Notes: generated by a model from the sequence alone, not told the origin. A stretch of DNA of 64,000 nucleotides from Solimonas sp040754295 (GCA_040754295.1 JBFMCQ010000012.1:1-64000); one strand, 5' to 3'. Counted from the first letter of the stretch, positions 36,060-45,337 are shown. Program-made: numbers and translations.

Positions 36060-38945
36060 CTACGCCACCGGCAGCGTGAAATAGAAGCAGGCGCCCTGCC
36101 CGGGCGCGGCCTCGGCCCAGACGCGTCCGCGATGGCGTTCGACGATGCGGCGCACCGTCGCCAGGCCCACGCCGGTACCCGGAAACTCGCTGACGTGGTG
36201 CAGGCGCTGGAATACGCCAAACAGCTTGCCGGCGTGGGCCATGTCGAAGCCCACACCATTGTCGCAGACACTGAAGCACTGCTCGCCCGGCCGCTGCATG
36301 CCGCGCAGCTCGATGCGCGCGTCGGCGCGCTTCGAGGTGAACTTCCACGCGTTACCGAGCAGATTCTCGATCACCAGGCGCAGCAGCGCCGGATCGCCCT
36401 CCACGGTCAATCCGGGCTGGATCAGCACCTGCGGTTCGCGGCCCGGCGACGCGCTCTGCAGATTGCGCACGCATTGCTCGGCGAGCGCAGACAGGCTCAC
36501 CGGCTGGCGCCGCAGCTCGACGCGCGACACGCGCGCCAGATTGAGGATCTCCTCGATCTGCTGCGCCATGCGCGCGCAGTTGGCGCTGATGCGCTCCAGA
36601 TAATGCACCGCGTCGCGGTCGAGCCGGTTGCGGTATGAGCGCAGCAGCGCACCGCTGAAGCCGGCGATCGCATGCAGCGGTGTGCGCAGGTCATGCGAAA
36701 CGGAATAGGAGAAGGCCTCGAGCTCGCGGTTGGACTGTGCCAGCGCCTCCTCGGCGTTTTTCAGGTCGCTTACGTCGGCGCTGATGCCGACCCAGTGGCT
36801 GACGCTGCCATCGCGGTCGAGGACCGGATGGGCAACGTACAGATAATGCCGGTACGAGCCGTCGGCGTGGCGGATCCGGCATGCCAGCTCGAAGCGCCCG
36901 GCGCGCCCGACCGCTTCAGCCCAGCTCGCGCGGATCTGCGCGACGTCGTCGGGGTGCACCGAGTCGAGCCAGCCCCAGCCCAGAGATTCCTCCGGCGGGC
37001 GTCCCGTCACCTGGTGCCAGCGGCGGTTAAAGTAGCGCACTTCGCCGTCGCACGCGCTGACCCAGACGATCTGGGGCGCGACATCCATCAGCGTGCGCTG
37101 CAGCGACTCGCTCTCAGCGAGCTCACGCGTGCGCGCGGCAACGCGCTCCTCGAGCTCGGCGTTGAGCGCACGGATGCGCGCCTCACTCTCATGGCGGTCG
37201 GTGACGTCCTGGACCATCCCCTCGATGACGCCGGTGCCGTCCAGCCATTCGCTGCGCAGGCTCAGCATCGCCCAGATCGCGCCGCCGTCGGCGCGGCGCA
37301 GCCGCGCGACGTAGCCGGTGACCGCGCGCTCGCCCTTGAGGAACTCGCTCAGCCGCGACCACTCCTGCGGATCGTCGAACACCTCGGCAAACGAACGCAC
37401 CGACAGCAGCAGCGCCGGCAAATCGCGGAAGCCCAGGAGATAGGCGAAGCTGGGATTCGCGGCGAGCAGCACGCCGGCGCCGGTGCAGCGCACGATGCCT
37501 TCCAGTGCATTGCGGAAGATCGAGCGGTACTGCGCTTCGGCGCTCGCCAGCTCTTCGATCAGACGCGCGTTCTCGACGGCAACGGACGCGAGCTGCGCCA
37601 GCTGCACCAGCAGGGCCTCGTCCTGCTCCGTGAACACACTGCCGTACGGATCGGTGAGCTGCACCAGCCCGACGTTTTGACCGTTGCGATCAACCAGCGG
37701 CGCGGCGAGCCAGCCGCGCATCGGCAGTGCACCGGCCGCGTCCGCCTCGCGCCAGCGCGGATGCATCGCCAGCTCCTCGTGCGTCATGCGCACCGGCGCG
37801 TTGCGCGCGGCCGCCCACTCGCACAGGCCGGTGCGTCCGAGCAGCGGATCGCCGCCAGCGTATGCGGCATGCTTCTCCGAAAGAGACTGCACCGTGCGCG
37901 CGCGCGTCCAGTCGCCGCCGCCGACGATGCTCGTCACCGCCTGGTGGGCCCCGACGATCTCGCGTGCGGTATCGGTGATCTTCTGTATCACCGAATCGAG
38001 GTCCTCCGCGCGCAGCACGTGCAGCGCGGCTTCGGTGATCGCACGCTGCTGACGCGAGAGCTCCGCTTCCAGTGCCTGCTGGCGCTTGCGCTCGGTGATG
38101 TCGCGCTCCAGCGAGACGAAGTAGTGCGGAGGACCGGGCTCGCGGGTGACCGGCACGATGTCCACCTCGGTCCAGAACGGCTGGCCGTCCTTCTTTCGCT
38201 TGTACAGCTCGATCCGCACCGTTTCGTTGCGCCGGAGCCGCTGGCGGACCATCGTGATGGTGTCGTCCCCCACGTGCTCGCGCCAAAGATCGAGTGCCGA
38301 ACGTCCGAGCACCTCGTGCGCGGTGTAGCCGGTGACGCGCTCGAACGCCGGGTTCACGTAGCAGATCGAAGCGCTCGGCGGCGCGCTGTCGCGGACCTCG
38401 GCGATCATCACGATGTCGTTGAGCCCGCCGATGCAGGCTTCGAGCAGATGCAGGCGCTCCAGCGTGCGCTTCAGCGCGGTGATGTCCTTGGCGATGCCGT
38501 GCACGCCCTCGACCACACCGTCGATGACGATCGGCACGATCGTCGCGCGCACATCGTACGGTGCGCCGTCTGCCCCCCTGCAGCGCATCTCCGCGGTCTG
38601 CGGCGCGCCGGTCAGCGCTTCGGCGAATGCGGTCTCGGCCTGCGCCAGGCTTTCCGCGGCGACGATGTCGCGGAAGCTCAGTCCGAGCAGGTCCTGCTCG
38701 CGGAGCCCGGCGATGCGCGCCGCCGCGGCGTTGACACTGGTGAAGCGTCCGTCACAGTCGAGCGAGAACGCCGGGTCCGGATGGTGGGTGAACAGTGACG
38801 CGTAGTACTGCTCCCGACGTGACAGCTGCCGGATCGTCCGGCGCAGCCGCTCATCGCGATCGGTAGGCGCACTAGCGTGCGTAGAGCCGTCTATCGTCTG
38901 CGATTCGTCCATGTCGGCGCGATCCGGAGCCTTCCTTGCGGCCAC
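36060..38945 (-). CDS. Multi-PAS/GAF sensor histidine kinase (cytoplasmic)
   Basis: 961 aa; the GTG at 38945 is taken, though ATG at residue 12 is also possible. No membrane segment. Order: PAS1 (about 45-165), PAS2 (about 170-300), GAF (about 310-480), PAS3 (about 485-610), coiled coil, PAS4 (about 640-760), HisKA with SVSHDLRTPLHAIAG, HATPase with NLLGNAWKFTSK, CDNGVGFDM and GTGVGLATVRRIV. The kinase is of the phytochrome-like/bacteriophytochrome-associated type, without a receiver. GAF plus PAS suggests a soluble small-molecule, redox or light input. It is the last of three genes on the strand; the outer-membrane protein gene stops 48 bp before it. Confidence 0.93.
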   Translation of the reverse strand: MAARKAPDRADMDESQTIDGSTHASAPTDRDERLRRTIRQLSRREQYYASLFTHHPDPAFSLDCDGRFTSVNAAAARIAGLREQDLLGLSFRDIVAAESLAQAETAFAEALTGAPQTAEMRCRGADGAPYDVRATIVPIVIDGVVEGVHGIAKDITALKRTLERLHLLEACIGGLNDIVMIAEVRDSAPPSASICYVNPAFERVTGYTAHEVLGRSALDLWREHVGDDTITMVRQRLRRNETVRIELYKRKKDGQPFWTEVDIVPVTREPGPPHYFVSLERDITERKRQQALEAELSRQQRAITEAALHVLRAEDLDSVIQKITDTAREIVGAHQAVTSIVGGGDWTRARTVQSLSEKHAAYAGGDPLLGRTGLCEWAAARNAPVRMTHEELAMHPRWREADAAGALPMRGWLAAPLVDRNGQNVGLVQLTDPYGSVFTEQDEALLVQLAQLASVAVENARLIEELASAEAQYRSIFRNALEGIVRCTGAGVLLAANPSFAYLLGFRDLPALLLSVRSFAEVFDDPQEWSRLSEFLKGERAVTGYVARLRRADGGAIWAMLSLRSEWLDGTGVIEGMVQDVTDRHESEARIRALNAELEERVAARTRELAESESLQRTLMDVAPQIVWVSACDGEVRYFNRRWHQVTGRPPEESLGWGWLDSVHPDDVAQIRASWAEAVGRAGRFELACRIRHADGSYRHYLYVAHPVLDRDGSVSHWVGISADVSDLKNAEEALAQSNRELEAFSYSVSHDLRTPLHAIAGFSGALLRSYRNRLDRDAVHYLERISANCARMAQQIEEILNLARVSRVELRRQPVSLSALAEQCVRNLQSASPGREPQVLIQPGLTVEGDPALLRLVIENLLGNAWKFTSKRADARIELRGMQRPGEQCFSVCDNGVGFDMAHAGKLFGVFQRLHHVSEFPGTGVGLATVRRIVERHRGRVWAEAAPGQGACFYFTLPVA

Positions 38946-38993
38946 GACTGCGGCGGCCGAAGCGGAAACTCCATAATAGACCGGATTGTGGCC

Positions 38994-40481
38994 TCAGAAG
39001 CTGAGTCTGAGCGTGCCGTAGAAGTCCGCGAGTGCGTCGTCGGCGATCTCGGGGCCGTCGAGCGGCCGCGCCGCGCTCACCGCCAGGCGCAACCTGCGGC
39101 GCCAGCTGACGCCCGCACTCACACCGGCGTGCGTGGCATCGACCGGCTCGGCACCGGCCGCTCCGACCGGCTCGGCCCTGCCGTGCTCGGCGAACGCCTC
39201 ACCGTTCAGCGACCAGCCGTTGCGCAGGCGCCACTCGGCACCCTCGCCGATGCGCAGCAGCATGCCGCGGTCGCCGACCAGCGCCGCCGGCGTGTATCCC
39301 GACAGCGAGCCGTGACCGCCCAGCGTCCACTGCTGCGCCTCGGCGACCGTATCACTGGCCCACTGCCCCGCGGCGGTCACGGTCAGCGCTGCACCGCCGC
39401 CCTGCTCCCAGCGCAGCCGCATTATCGGCCGCACCACCTGGAAGCGCTCCGCCGCGGATGAGTTGTACTGCTCCGACGCCCAAGCGCCGACCACGCTCAG
39501 AGCCGCGTCGAAGCGTCCGAAGCCCAGCGAGACCGCGTACGACGGCGTCAGCTCGGCCAGTGTGTAGCGTTCGGCGAACAGGCTGCGTCCGTCACTCTCG
39601 CGCTCCGACTCGCGGTCGGAGTACGCGCCGCGCACGCGCAGCATGAAGCGCGACGCCGCCTCTGCCGACAGCACGTTGCTCCACTCCAGGCCGAACTCCT
39701 GATACCAGCCCCCGAGCACGAAATGGCCGGTGTCCGCGGAGAAATCGATGCGGCGCGCCGTCAGCCCGGCGACGCCGGCGGGCCCGATGGTGTTGAGTTG
39801 CACGTCGCCTTCGAGGAACTCGCCGCCGGCCTCGGCGTCGTTCAGCGCGGACGGTGCCGTCTTCACCTGCACGCGTCCCTGCATGCCGCCGGCACTGTTG
39901 CCGGTCAGATCGAGGGCGACGAGATTGCGCCCGGCGAAGCGGCTGCCATGGTTGTTGAACTCGACGCTCGTCGTGAACCGATCGCCGCCCGGGTCGGCGT
40001 CGGCGCGCAGGTCGAGGTCGAGCGCACCGCCGGGGGCGTCGACGAAGCGTGGCTGCACGATGACGCGAGCGCGCTCCGAGTACGCGGAGGCCAGCACGCG
40101 GCCGCGCTCGAAGCTGTCGCGCTCGATGTGGCCGTCGTCGAGCGCGGCGGTAAAGAAGCGGCGCAGCTCCGGATCGCCGCGCACGTCGCGCACGCGGCGC
40201 TGCACGACCATGATGTAGACGTGGCGGCCGTCGACCGCGTAAACGACCTGCGCGGCGAGGCCTTCGCTGGCCTGCGCCAGATGGGCGAGCGCGACCACGA
40301 CCTCGTCCGCCGACCGTGCGTGCCCGACCAGACGGTCGAGCACATCGCGGTCGATCGCGTTGAAGCCGAGCAGGTTCAGCGTGTGCGCGCCGAAGGGATA
40401 GCGGACCGCCGCAGCGTGGCGGCGAATCTCCGCGACCGGTACGGGCGCCGGAGCAACAGGGGGTGGCAACGCAACCGCCAT
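38994..40481 (-). CDS. ShlB/FhaC/HecB-like outer-membrane protein (TpsB-like) without visible signal peptide
   Basis: 495 aa. Residues about 25-150 look like a POTRA region (FGAHTLNLLGFNAIDRDVLD). The rest is a beta-barrel with alternating pattern, a TpsB signature TLGGHGSLSGYTPAALVGDRG and a terminal Phe (LRLSF), as for Omp85-dependent barrels. TpsB proteins export large TpsA partners through the outer membrane; no TpsA gene is in the window. The start has GGAG 9 nt upstream but begins MAVALPPPVAPAPVPVAE, without a Sec signal, and no longer frame exists. Either the start is misread, a signal was lost, or the protein is not exported. It starts 22 bp after a GAF-GGDEF gene. Confidence 0.6.
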   Translation of the reverse strand: MAVALPPPVAPAPVPVAEIRRHAAAVRYPFGAHTLNLLGFNAIDRDVLDRLVGHARSADEVVVALAHLAQASEGLAAQVVYAVDGRHVYIMVVQRRVRDVRGDPELRRFFTAALDDGHIERDSFERGRVLASAYSERARVIVQPRFVDAPGGALDLDLRADADPGGDRFTTSVEFNNHGSRFAGRNLVALDLTGNSAGGMQGRVQVKTAPSALNDAEAGGEFLEGDVQLNTIGPAGVAGLTARRIDFSADTGHFVLGGWYQEFGLEWSNVLSAEAASRFMLRVRGAYSDRESERESDGRSLFAERYTLAELTPSYAVSLGFGRFDAALSVVGAWASEQYNSSAAERFQVVRPIMRLRWEQGGGAALTVTAAGQWASDTVAEAQQWTLGGHGSLSGYTPAALVGDRGMLLRIGEGAEWRLRNGWSLNGEAFAEHGRAEPVGAAGAEPVDATHAGVSAGVSWRRRLRLAVSAARPLDGPEIADDALADFYGTLRLSF

Positions 40482-40503
40482 GACACGAAACTCCGCGACG
40501 TTC

Positions 40504-41502
40504 TCAGGGGACGACCGCGGCGATACGGTTGCCGCCGTTGGCCTTGGCCCGCGTCAGCGCGGCGTACGCGCGGTCGAACAGGTCCATGAGGCTGCGATCC
40601 GGTGCTGCGGTTTCGTCCTGCGTGGCAATACCGATGCTCGCCGTGATCGGCCGGGTCAGCGGACTGTCCTTGACGATGCCGAGCTTCTCGACGTTGACGC
40701 GGATCTGTTCGGCGGTGCGACGCAGCTCGCTGCCGTCGCGGTGCGCCATGAACAGCACGAAACGGTCGTCGTGCATGCGGCCGACGGCCGTGTCGGTGCC
40801 CGCACAGCTCTCCTCGATGCAGCGGCCGACGCGCTGCAGCACCTGGTCCGTGCCGTGGCGGCCGCTGGCGCGCACGTGGCTCAGATAGCGGTCCAGCGAC
40901 AGCATGATGACGCCGGAGCGCACCCCGAGACTGCGCGCGCGCCGCCAGCCGCGGTCGGCGATCGAGTCGAAAGTGCTGCGCGCATAAACGCCGGTCAGCG
41001 GATCGCGCACCTGCATCGAGCGCAGCAGCACCTCGCTTTCGAGCACGCGCGCGAGATCGCGCATCAGATCGTGCTGGGCGCCGGTGACGGTGCGCGGCTC
41101 GCGGTCGATCGCGCACAGTGCGCCGACGCGCGCGCCGCCGGGCGAGCGCACTGGAGCGCCGATGTAGAAGCGCACGCCGGGTGCACCGGTCACCAGCGGG
41201 TTGTCGTGGAAGCGGTCGTCTTGTACGGCATCCGGCACCACCATTACGTCTTCGGACAGGATCGTGTGTCCGCAGAACGACACCGCGCGTGCGGTGCAGT
41301 AGCTGTCGAGGCCGAGCGCGGACTTCAAGATCTGACGCTGGTCGCTGATCACCGAGAATGCGGCGATCGGAACCTGCAGGCTGTTGACGACGATACGGAC
41401 GATGCGGTCGAAGCTCGGCTCGGACCACAGGGAGCCGAGATCGAGCTCATCGACGGCCATCTGGCGCAGCTTTTCGTTGTCGGGGATGGGTGCCGGTTTC
41501 AT
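40504..41502 (-). CDS. GAF protein with degenerate GGDEF domain
   Basis: 332 aa with AAGGAG at 8 nt. A GAF domain (about 25-165) has VISDQRQILKSALGLD and SFCGHTILSEDVMVVPDA, as found in many cyclases. The GGDEF domain (about 175-332) keeps the fold (RDPLTGVYARSTFDSIADRGW) but the active site is MHDDRF in place of GGDEF, so it is probably not a cyclase. It may bind GTP or c-di-GMP or act as a sensor. It heads the apparent operon with the ShlB-like and PAS kinase genes, and is divergent from an ECF sigma gene 464 bp away. Confidence 0.85.
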   Translation of the reverse strand: MKPAPIPDNEKLRQMAVDELDLGSLWSEPSFDRIVRIVVNSLQVPIAAFSVISDQRQILKSALGLDSYCTARAVSFCGHTILSEDVMVVPDAVQDDRFHDNPLVTGAPGVRFYIGAPVRSPGGARVGALCAIDREPRTVTGAQHDLMRDLARVLESEVLLRSMQVRDPLTGVYARSTFDSIADRGWRRARSLGVRSGVIMLSLDRYLSHVRASGRHGTDQVLQRVGRCIEESCAGTDTAVGRMHDDRFVLFMAHRDGSELRRTAEQIRVNVEKLGIVKDSPLTRPITASIGIATQDETAAPDRSLMDLFDRAYAALTRAKANGGNRIAAVVP

Positions 41503-41966
41503 CGGTTGATCTCCTTTTGCGAAGCGTTGCGTGCGTCAGGCAGTGCGCAGATCGGTGCGCGCTGCTCCTGGTCGAATCACGGATGCGGAAGGTGCTTCGG
41601 GTGCATCGACCGTTCGTCGCCCGACGGGCGGTCGTCCGTCCACGGCGCGTGCGCGTCGCGGAGGCACCCGTCGAGCGGCCCCTGGGCCGGAGCGATATGG
41701 CGCCGCAGAGCGCGGCATCTCCGACGACGGGAGCTCAGACCATGACCGCAAAGCGCACGCGCCGCGGCCCGCCACAATCGGCGCTGCAATCCGTTGCTCG
41801 TTGCCGACCCGCGGTCTATGGATGAACGGTAGCGATTGGCCGACGAACGGCAGATTGAGCACACACCCGTTTTGGCTGCGCCGCTCGTGATAGACGGAAA
41901 GGCCGCCGTCTGCAGATCGATGGGATCCGCCGGCGGCGCGGCGAACGAGCAAGAACGGGGGTTCGA
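41503..41966. other. 464-bp intergenic region between divergent GAF-GGDEF and ECF sigma genes
   Basis: No gene-like frame. It contains the SD of the minus-strand gene at its left end and short GC-rich inverted repeats (for example GACGGAAAGGCCGCCGTC near 41895). It must hold promoters for both directions, but I cannot place them with confidence. Confidence 0.5.
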
Positions 41967-42644
41967 GTGATCATCGAGTCGACGGCCGCCCTGCGACAGC
42001 AGGCGTTCCAGGACCGGCTGCGCCCGCATCTGCGAGCGATCCGCGCTTACGCACGGAAGCTCTGCGCCAATGAGGACGACGCCGAGGATCTGGTGCAGGA
42101 CGTGTTACTCAAGCTCTACGAGAAGTGCGACCGCCTCGACGGCATCGACGAGCTGCGGCCCTGGCTGCTGCGCGTGACCTACCACCGCTTCGTCGACGGC
42201 CGCCGCAAAGGCGATGCGCGGATGCTCGTGCAGCAGGAGCTGGACTTCTCGGGCGAGGACCAGCCTACGGACCCGCTGGACCTGCTGCCGTCGGCAGAGC
42301 CGGGACCGGAAACGCTGGTGGAGCGCTCCCAGATGGCACAGCTGCTCAACGCGGTCATCGCGCGGCTACCGCCCGCGCAGCGGCAGGTGCTCGACCTGCA
42401 TCATCTGCGCGGCCTGAGCCTCGCCGAGATTGCCGCCCAACAGCGGGTGTCGATCAACACGCTGAAGTCCTCGCTGCTGCGCGCGCGCACGAGTCTGCGC
42501 AGTAGCTGGCTCGCCGCCGTCGCGGCCGGCAGCACCGGTGCGGCGCTCGATCGCGCTTTCGCGGCGCGCAACCGCGGCTACGGCGCACGCCGCCGGCGCC
42601 GCAGCGGTGCGCGCAGCGCGCCGCACCAGCTACGCGCCGGCTGA
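41967..42644 (+). CDS. ECF-type sigma-70 family sigma factor 1
   Basis: 225 aa from a GTG start. Sigma region 2 is present (AYARKLCANEDDAEDLVQDVLLKLYE, then LRPWLLRVTYHRFVDGRR), followed by a linker and region 4 (LPPAQRQVLDLHHLRGLSLAEIA, then INTLKSSLLRARTSLRSSW). A 40-residue Arg/Ala/Gly-rich tail follows (NRGYGARRRRRSGARS), unusual for ECF factors. No anti-sigma gene is next to it. It resembles the factors at 45614 and 47317. A strong terminator follows its stop. Confidence 0.9.
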   Translation: MIIESTAALRQQAFQDRLRPHLRAIRAYARKLCANEDDAEDLVQDVLLKLYEKCDRLDGIDELRPWLLRVTYHRFVDGRRKGDARMLVQQELDFSGEDQPTDPLDLLPSAEPGPETLVERSQMAQLLNAVIARLPPAQRQVLDLHHLRGLSLAEIAAQQRVSINTLKSSLLRARTSLRSSWLAAVAAGSTGAALDRAFAARNRGYGARRRRRSGARSAPHQLRAG

Positions 42645-42682
42645 ACCGCCTGCTCCCCTGGCGCCGCCCAACCGGCGCCCAC

Positions 42683-42710
42683 TGCGCCCCTCACGGGGCG
42701 CATTTTCTTT
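42683..42710 (+). terminator. Rho-independent terminator after ECF sigma factor 1
   Basis: TGCGCCCC pairs with GGGGCGCA around a 4-nt loop (42683-42702), followed by TTTTCTTT at 42703-42710. It lies 39 bp past the sigma stop and just before the convergent EAL-protein gene. Confidence 0.85.
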
Positions 42711-42723
42711 CCGGCGACGCCAG

Positions 42724-43995
42724 CTAGTGCAACAGCCCTTCGAACTGCGCCGGCGGCACCGGCCGGCCGAGAAGGAAGCCCTGCGCCTGGTCGCAGCGCA
42801 GCTCGCGCAGCAGATCGAGCTGCTCCGGCCGCTCGACGCCTTCGGCGACCGACGTGAAGCCGAGCGCGCGCAGGATGCCGAGCAGTCCGGACACGATCGC
42901 GCGCTCCTCGCTGCTATCGGGCAGGCCGTTGACCAGGCGCCGGTCGAGCTTGATGCGGTCGACCGGCAGCCGCGTCAGCGCGCTGATACTGGTCGCGCCA
43001 ACGCCGAAATCGTCGAGCGCGAGCGTGACGCCGGCGCGCTTGAGCTCGTCGAGCGCGGCGATCGCGGCGGCATCGTTGTGCGACGCGTGGCGCTCGCTGA
43101 CCTCGAGCTCGAGGCGCTCGGCGGCCACACCGTGGCGCGCCAGCGTGTCGCACACGCCGCGCACGAAACCATCGTCGTGAAACTGGCGCCCGCCGACGTT
43201 GACGGCGAGATGCAGACGGCCGAGACCGTCCTTGCTCCAGCGCGCGAGCTGCCCGCACGCGGCGTCGAGCACCCAGAGCCCGATCGGCACGATCAGGCCG
43301 GTGCGCTCGGCGAGCTGGATGAAATCCGCCGGCAGCAGCAGGCCGCGCGTCGGGTGCGCCCAGCGCAGCAGTGCCTCGGCGCCGACGATGCAACCGGAGG
43401 CAACGTCGATGACCGGCTGGTAGAACAGGCGCAGCTCGTCGCGCGCGACCGCGTTGTGCAGCTGGCTCTGCAGCTCGAGCTGCTCGCGCAGCTGCGCGTT
43501 GACGTCTCCGGTGGCGAAGCGCCACTGGTTGCCACCGAGCGCCTTCGCCCGGCCCACGCCGAGGTCGGCGCTACGCAGCAGTGCCTGCGCGTCCTGCGCG
43601 TCACGCGGAAAGATCGCCGCGCCCACGCTCGCGGTCACCATCAGCTGGATGCCGTCGATCTCGAACGGCTCGGCGATCGCACGGCGCAGATCCTCGATCA
43701 AGCTGCCGAACGCGCCCTCGTGATCGAGTCCGCGCACGATGGCGACGAATTCGTCGCCACCGGTACGCGCAACCGTATCGCTCGAATGCAGTCGCTGCTC
43801 GACAAGCGCTGCGACGCGGCACAGCACCGCGTCGCCGGTGCCGCGGCCATAGCTGTCGTTGACCAGCTTGAAACGGTCCAGGTCGATGGCAACCACACCG
43901 ACGAAGCCGCGCTGGCGCTGTGCACCGGCGAGTGCCTGCTGCAACCGGTCGGCGAGCAGGTTGCGGTTCGGCAGTCGACGCTTCGCGCGCTTCAT
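42724..43995 (-). CDS. GGDEF-EAL protein: detached C-terminal half of a split response-regulator gene
   Basis: 423 aa. The first 7 residues (MKRAKRR) come from the insert. Then LPNRNLLADRLQQ resumes a normal GGDEF domain (RTGGDEF intact, VVAIDLDRFKLVNDSYGRG), though lacking its first few residues. The EAL domain (about 165-420) has AEALLRWAHP, EVSERHA instead of the usual EvTE, and DDFGVGATSIS instead of DDFGTGYSS, so phosphodiesterase activity may be altered. The ATG overlaps the previous stop (ATGA), with GGAGGG 6-7 nt upstream, so it should be translated by reinitiation. Without the 71-bp insertion it would be one protein with 43992-44885. Confidence 0.85.
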   Translation of the reverse strand: MKRAKRRLPNRNLLADRLQQALAGAQRQRGFVGVVAIDLDRFKLVNDSYGRGTGDAVLCRVAALVEQRLHSSDTVARTGGDEFVAIVRGLDHEGAFGSLIEDLRRAIAEPFEIDGIQLMVTASVGAAIFPRDAQDAQALLRSADLGVGRAKALGGNQWRFATGDVNAQLREQLELQSQLHNAVARDELRLFYQPVIDVASGCIVGAEALLRWAHPTRGLLLPADFIQLAERTGLIVPIGLWVLDAACGQLARWSKDGLGRLHLAVNVGGRQFHDDGFVRGVCDTLARHGVAAERLELEVSERHASHNDAAAIAALDELKRAGVTLALDDFGVGATSISALTRLPVDRIKLDRRLVNGLPDSSEERAIVSGLLGILRALGFTSVAEGVERPEQLDLLRELRCDQAQGFLLGRPVPPAQFEGLLH

Positions 43996-44045
43996 TCACT
44001 GCCCTCCGGCTGCAACCGGTCGGCGAGCAGGTTGCGGTTCGGCAG
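43938..44045. repeat. 37-bp direct repeats flanking a 34-bp insert within a gene
   Basis: Copies at 43938-43974 and 44009-44045 are identical over 37 bp and encode the same PNRNLLADRLQ stretch of a GGDEF domain. The 34 bp between them (43975-44008) contain, on the minus strand, GGAGGG, a TGA and an overlapping ATG. The total insertion is 71 bp, which shifts the frame. Loss of one repeat plus the insert would fuse the two genes in frame. Confidence 0.9.
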
Positions 44046-44885
44046 GCCGGTGAGCGCATCGTAATTGGACGCACGCTCGAGCTGCTCCAGGTAGACGCGC
44101 GACTCGGTGACGTCGGTCATCACGGCAACGACGTGCCCGCCGTGCGCATCGGTGACCGGCGCGAGATGTACGTCGCTCCAGAGCACCGCGCCGTCGCCGC
44201 GCTCGTAGCGCAGCACCGCGCGCGCTTCGCGCCGGCCGGCGACGCTCTGCAACAGCCGCTCGATCACCGCCGGATCGCCACCGCGCGCGAATAGCTGCGC
44301 AAAGCCGCGGCCGGCGACTTCTTCCATCGGCAGGCCGGTCATCTGCAGCAGCGCAGCGTTGGCATAGGTCACCGGCGCGTGCGGCGCGCGCGCATCGAGG
44401 ATCGCGATGGCGTTGCTGCTGCATTCGACCGCACGCTCGCGCAGCGCGAGCAGCCTGCGGCTGTCGTCGAGCGCGGTTTCGATCCGGGCCTTCTCGCGCT
44501 CCAGGCGGCTGCGCTCAAGCACGCGGCGCACCGCCTCCGGCAGGCGCGTCAGCCGGTCCTTGAGCAGATAGTCCGCGGCGCCGCGGCGCATCGCCTCCAC
44601 TGCCACCTCCTCGCCAACGGCGCGCGAAATGACGATCAGCGGCAGCCCCGGACGCAGGCGCTGTACCAGCGCCAGCGCGCGCAGCGCATCGAACTGCGGC
44701 ATCGCGTAGTCACAGATGATCAGATCCGGCGCCTGCGCGAGCGCATCGACGAAGGCGTCTTCCGTCCACACGCGGACGAACTCCATTTCGAGGCCCACCG
44801 GCCGCAGCTCGAGTGCGATCAGCTCGGCGTCGTCGTCCGAGTCCTCCGCGAGCACGATCCGGTACCGCGATTCGCTCAGGTCCAT
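43992..44885 (-). CDS. Response regulator-PAS protein with truncated GGDEF: N-terminal half of split gene
   Basis: 297 aa from the ATG at 44885. A receiver domain (about 1-130) has the phosphoacceptor Asp in DLIICDYAMP and the Lys in YLLKDRL. A helix and PAS domain follow (about 155-275; AFAQLF region, VHLAPVTDAHGGHVVAVMTDVTE). The protein ends in NYDALTGLPNRNLLADRLQPEGSE, the very start of a GGDEF domain cut off by the insert. It overlaps the upstream single-receiver gene by 10 bp, so both and the GGDEF-EAL half form one operon. Confidence 0.87.
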   Translation of the reverse strand: MDLSESRYRIVLAEDSDDDAELIALELRPVGLEMEFVRVWTEDAFVDALAQAPDLIICDYAMPQFDALRALALVQRLRPGLPLIVISRAVGEEVAVEAMRRGAADYLLKDRLTRLPEAVRRVLERSRLEREKARIETALDDSRRLLALRERAVECSSNAIAILDARAPHAPVTYANAALLQMTGLPMEEVAGRGFAQLFARGGDPAVIERLLQSVAGRREARAVLRYERGDGAVLWSDVHLAPVTDAHGGHVVAVMTDVTESRVYLEQLERASNYDALTGLPNRNLLADRLQPEGSE

Positions 44886-45337
44886 TCGGCGCACCTGCTC
44901 CAGTTGACCGTGGTCCAGTAGGTCTGGATCTGACGCAGGCAGTATGCGAGGCCGTCGAACGTGACCGGCTTGCGCACATAGCTGTTGGCGCCGCGCCGGT
45001 AGCTTTCGACGAGGTCGCGCTCCTCGGCAGACGAAGTGAGAACGACGACCGGAATCGTCTTCGTCCGTGCGTTGGCACGGATCGCGTCGAGCACGTCGAG
45101 CCCGTCGACCTTCGGCAGCTTCAGGTCGAGCAGGATCAGGTCCGGAAGCTCGGCAGGGCTGCGCCCGGCGTGCGCGCTGCGCGCAAAGAGATAATCGAGC
45201 GCCTCCGCGCCGTCGTGGACGACGGTCACCTGATCGTCCGGGCGGCAGTCGCGCAGCGTCAGCAGCGCCAGTTCCGCGTGGTCCGGGTTGTCCTCCACGA
45301 GTAACATCCGTTTCGCCGATTGTTCCATCCGCTCCAT
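44876..45337 (-). CDS. Single-domain response regulator (Rcp1/CheY-like)
   Basis: 153 aa from the ATG at 45337; another ATG at 45328 is possible, and neither has an ideal SD spacing. Only a receiver domain is present: LLVEDNPDHAELALLTLRD, the phosphoacceptor Asp in DLILLDLKLPKVDG, VVLTSSAEERD and KPVTFDG. This is the class that pairs with phytochrome or multi-PAS kinases such as the one at 36060. The next gene, a second receiver protein, overlaps its 3' end, which suggests a two-step phosphorelay. Confidence 0.88.
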   Translation of the reverse strand: MERMEQSAKRMLLVEDNPDHAELALLTLRDCRPDDQVTVVHDGAEALDYLFARSAHAGRSPAELPDLILLDLKLPKVDGLDVLDAIRANARTKTIPVVVLTSSAEERDLVESYRRGANSYVRKPVTFDGLAYCLRQIQTYWTTVNWSRCAEWT

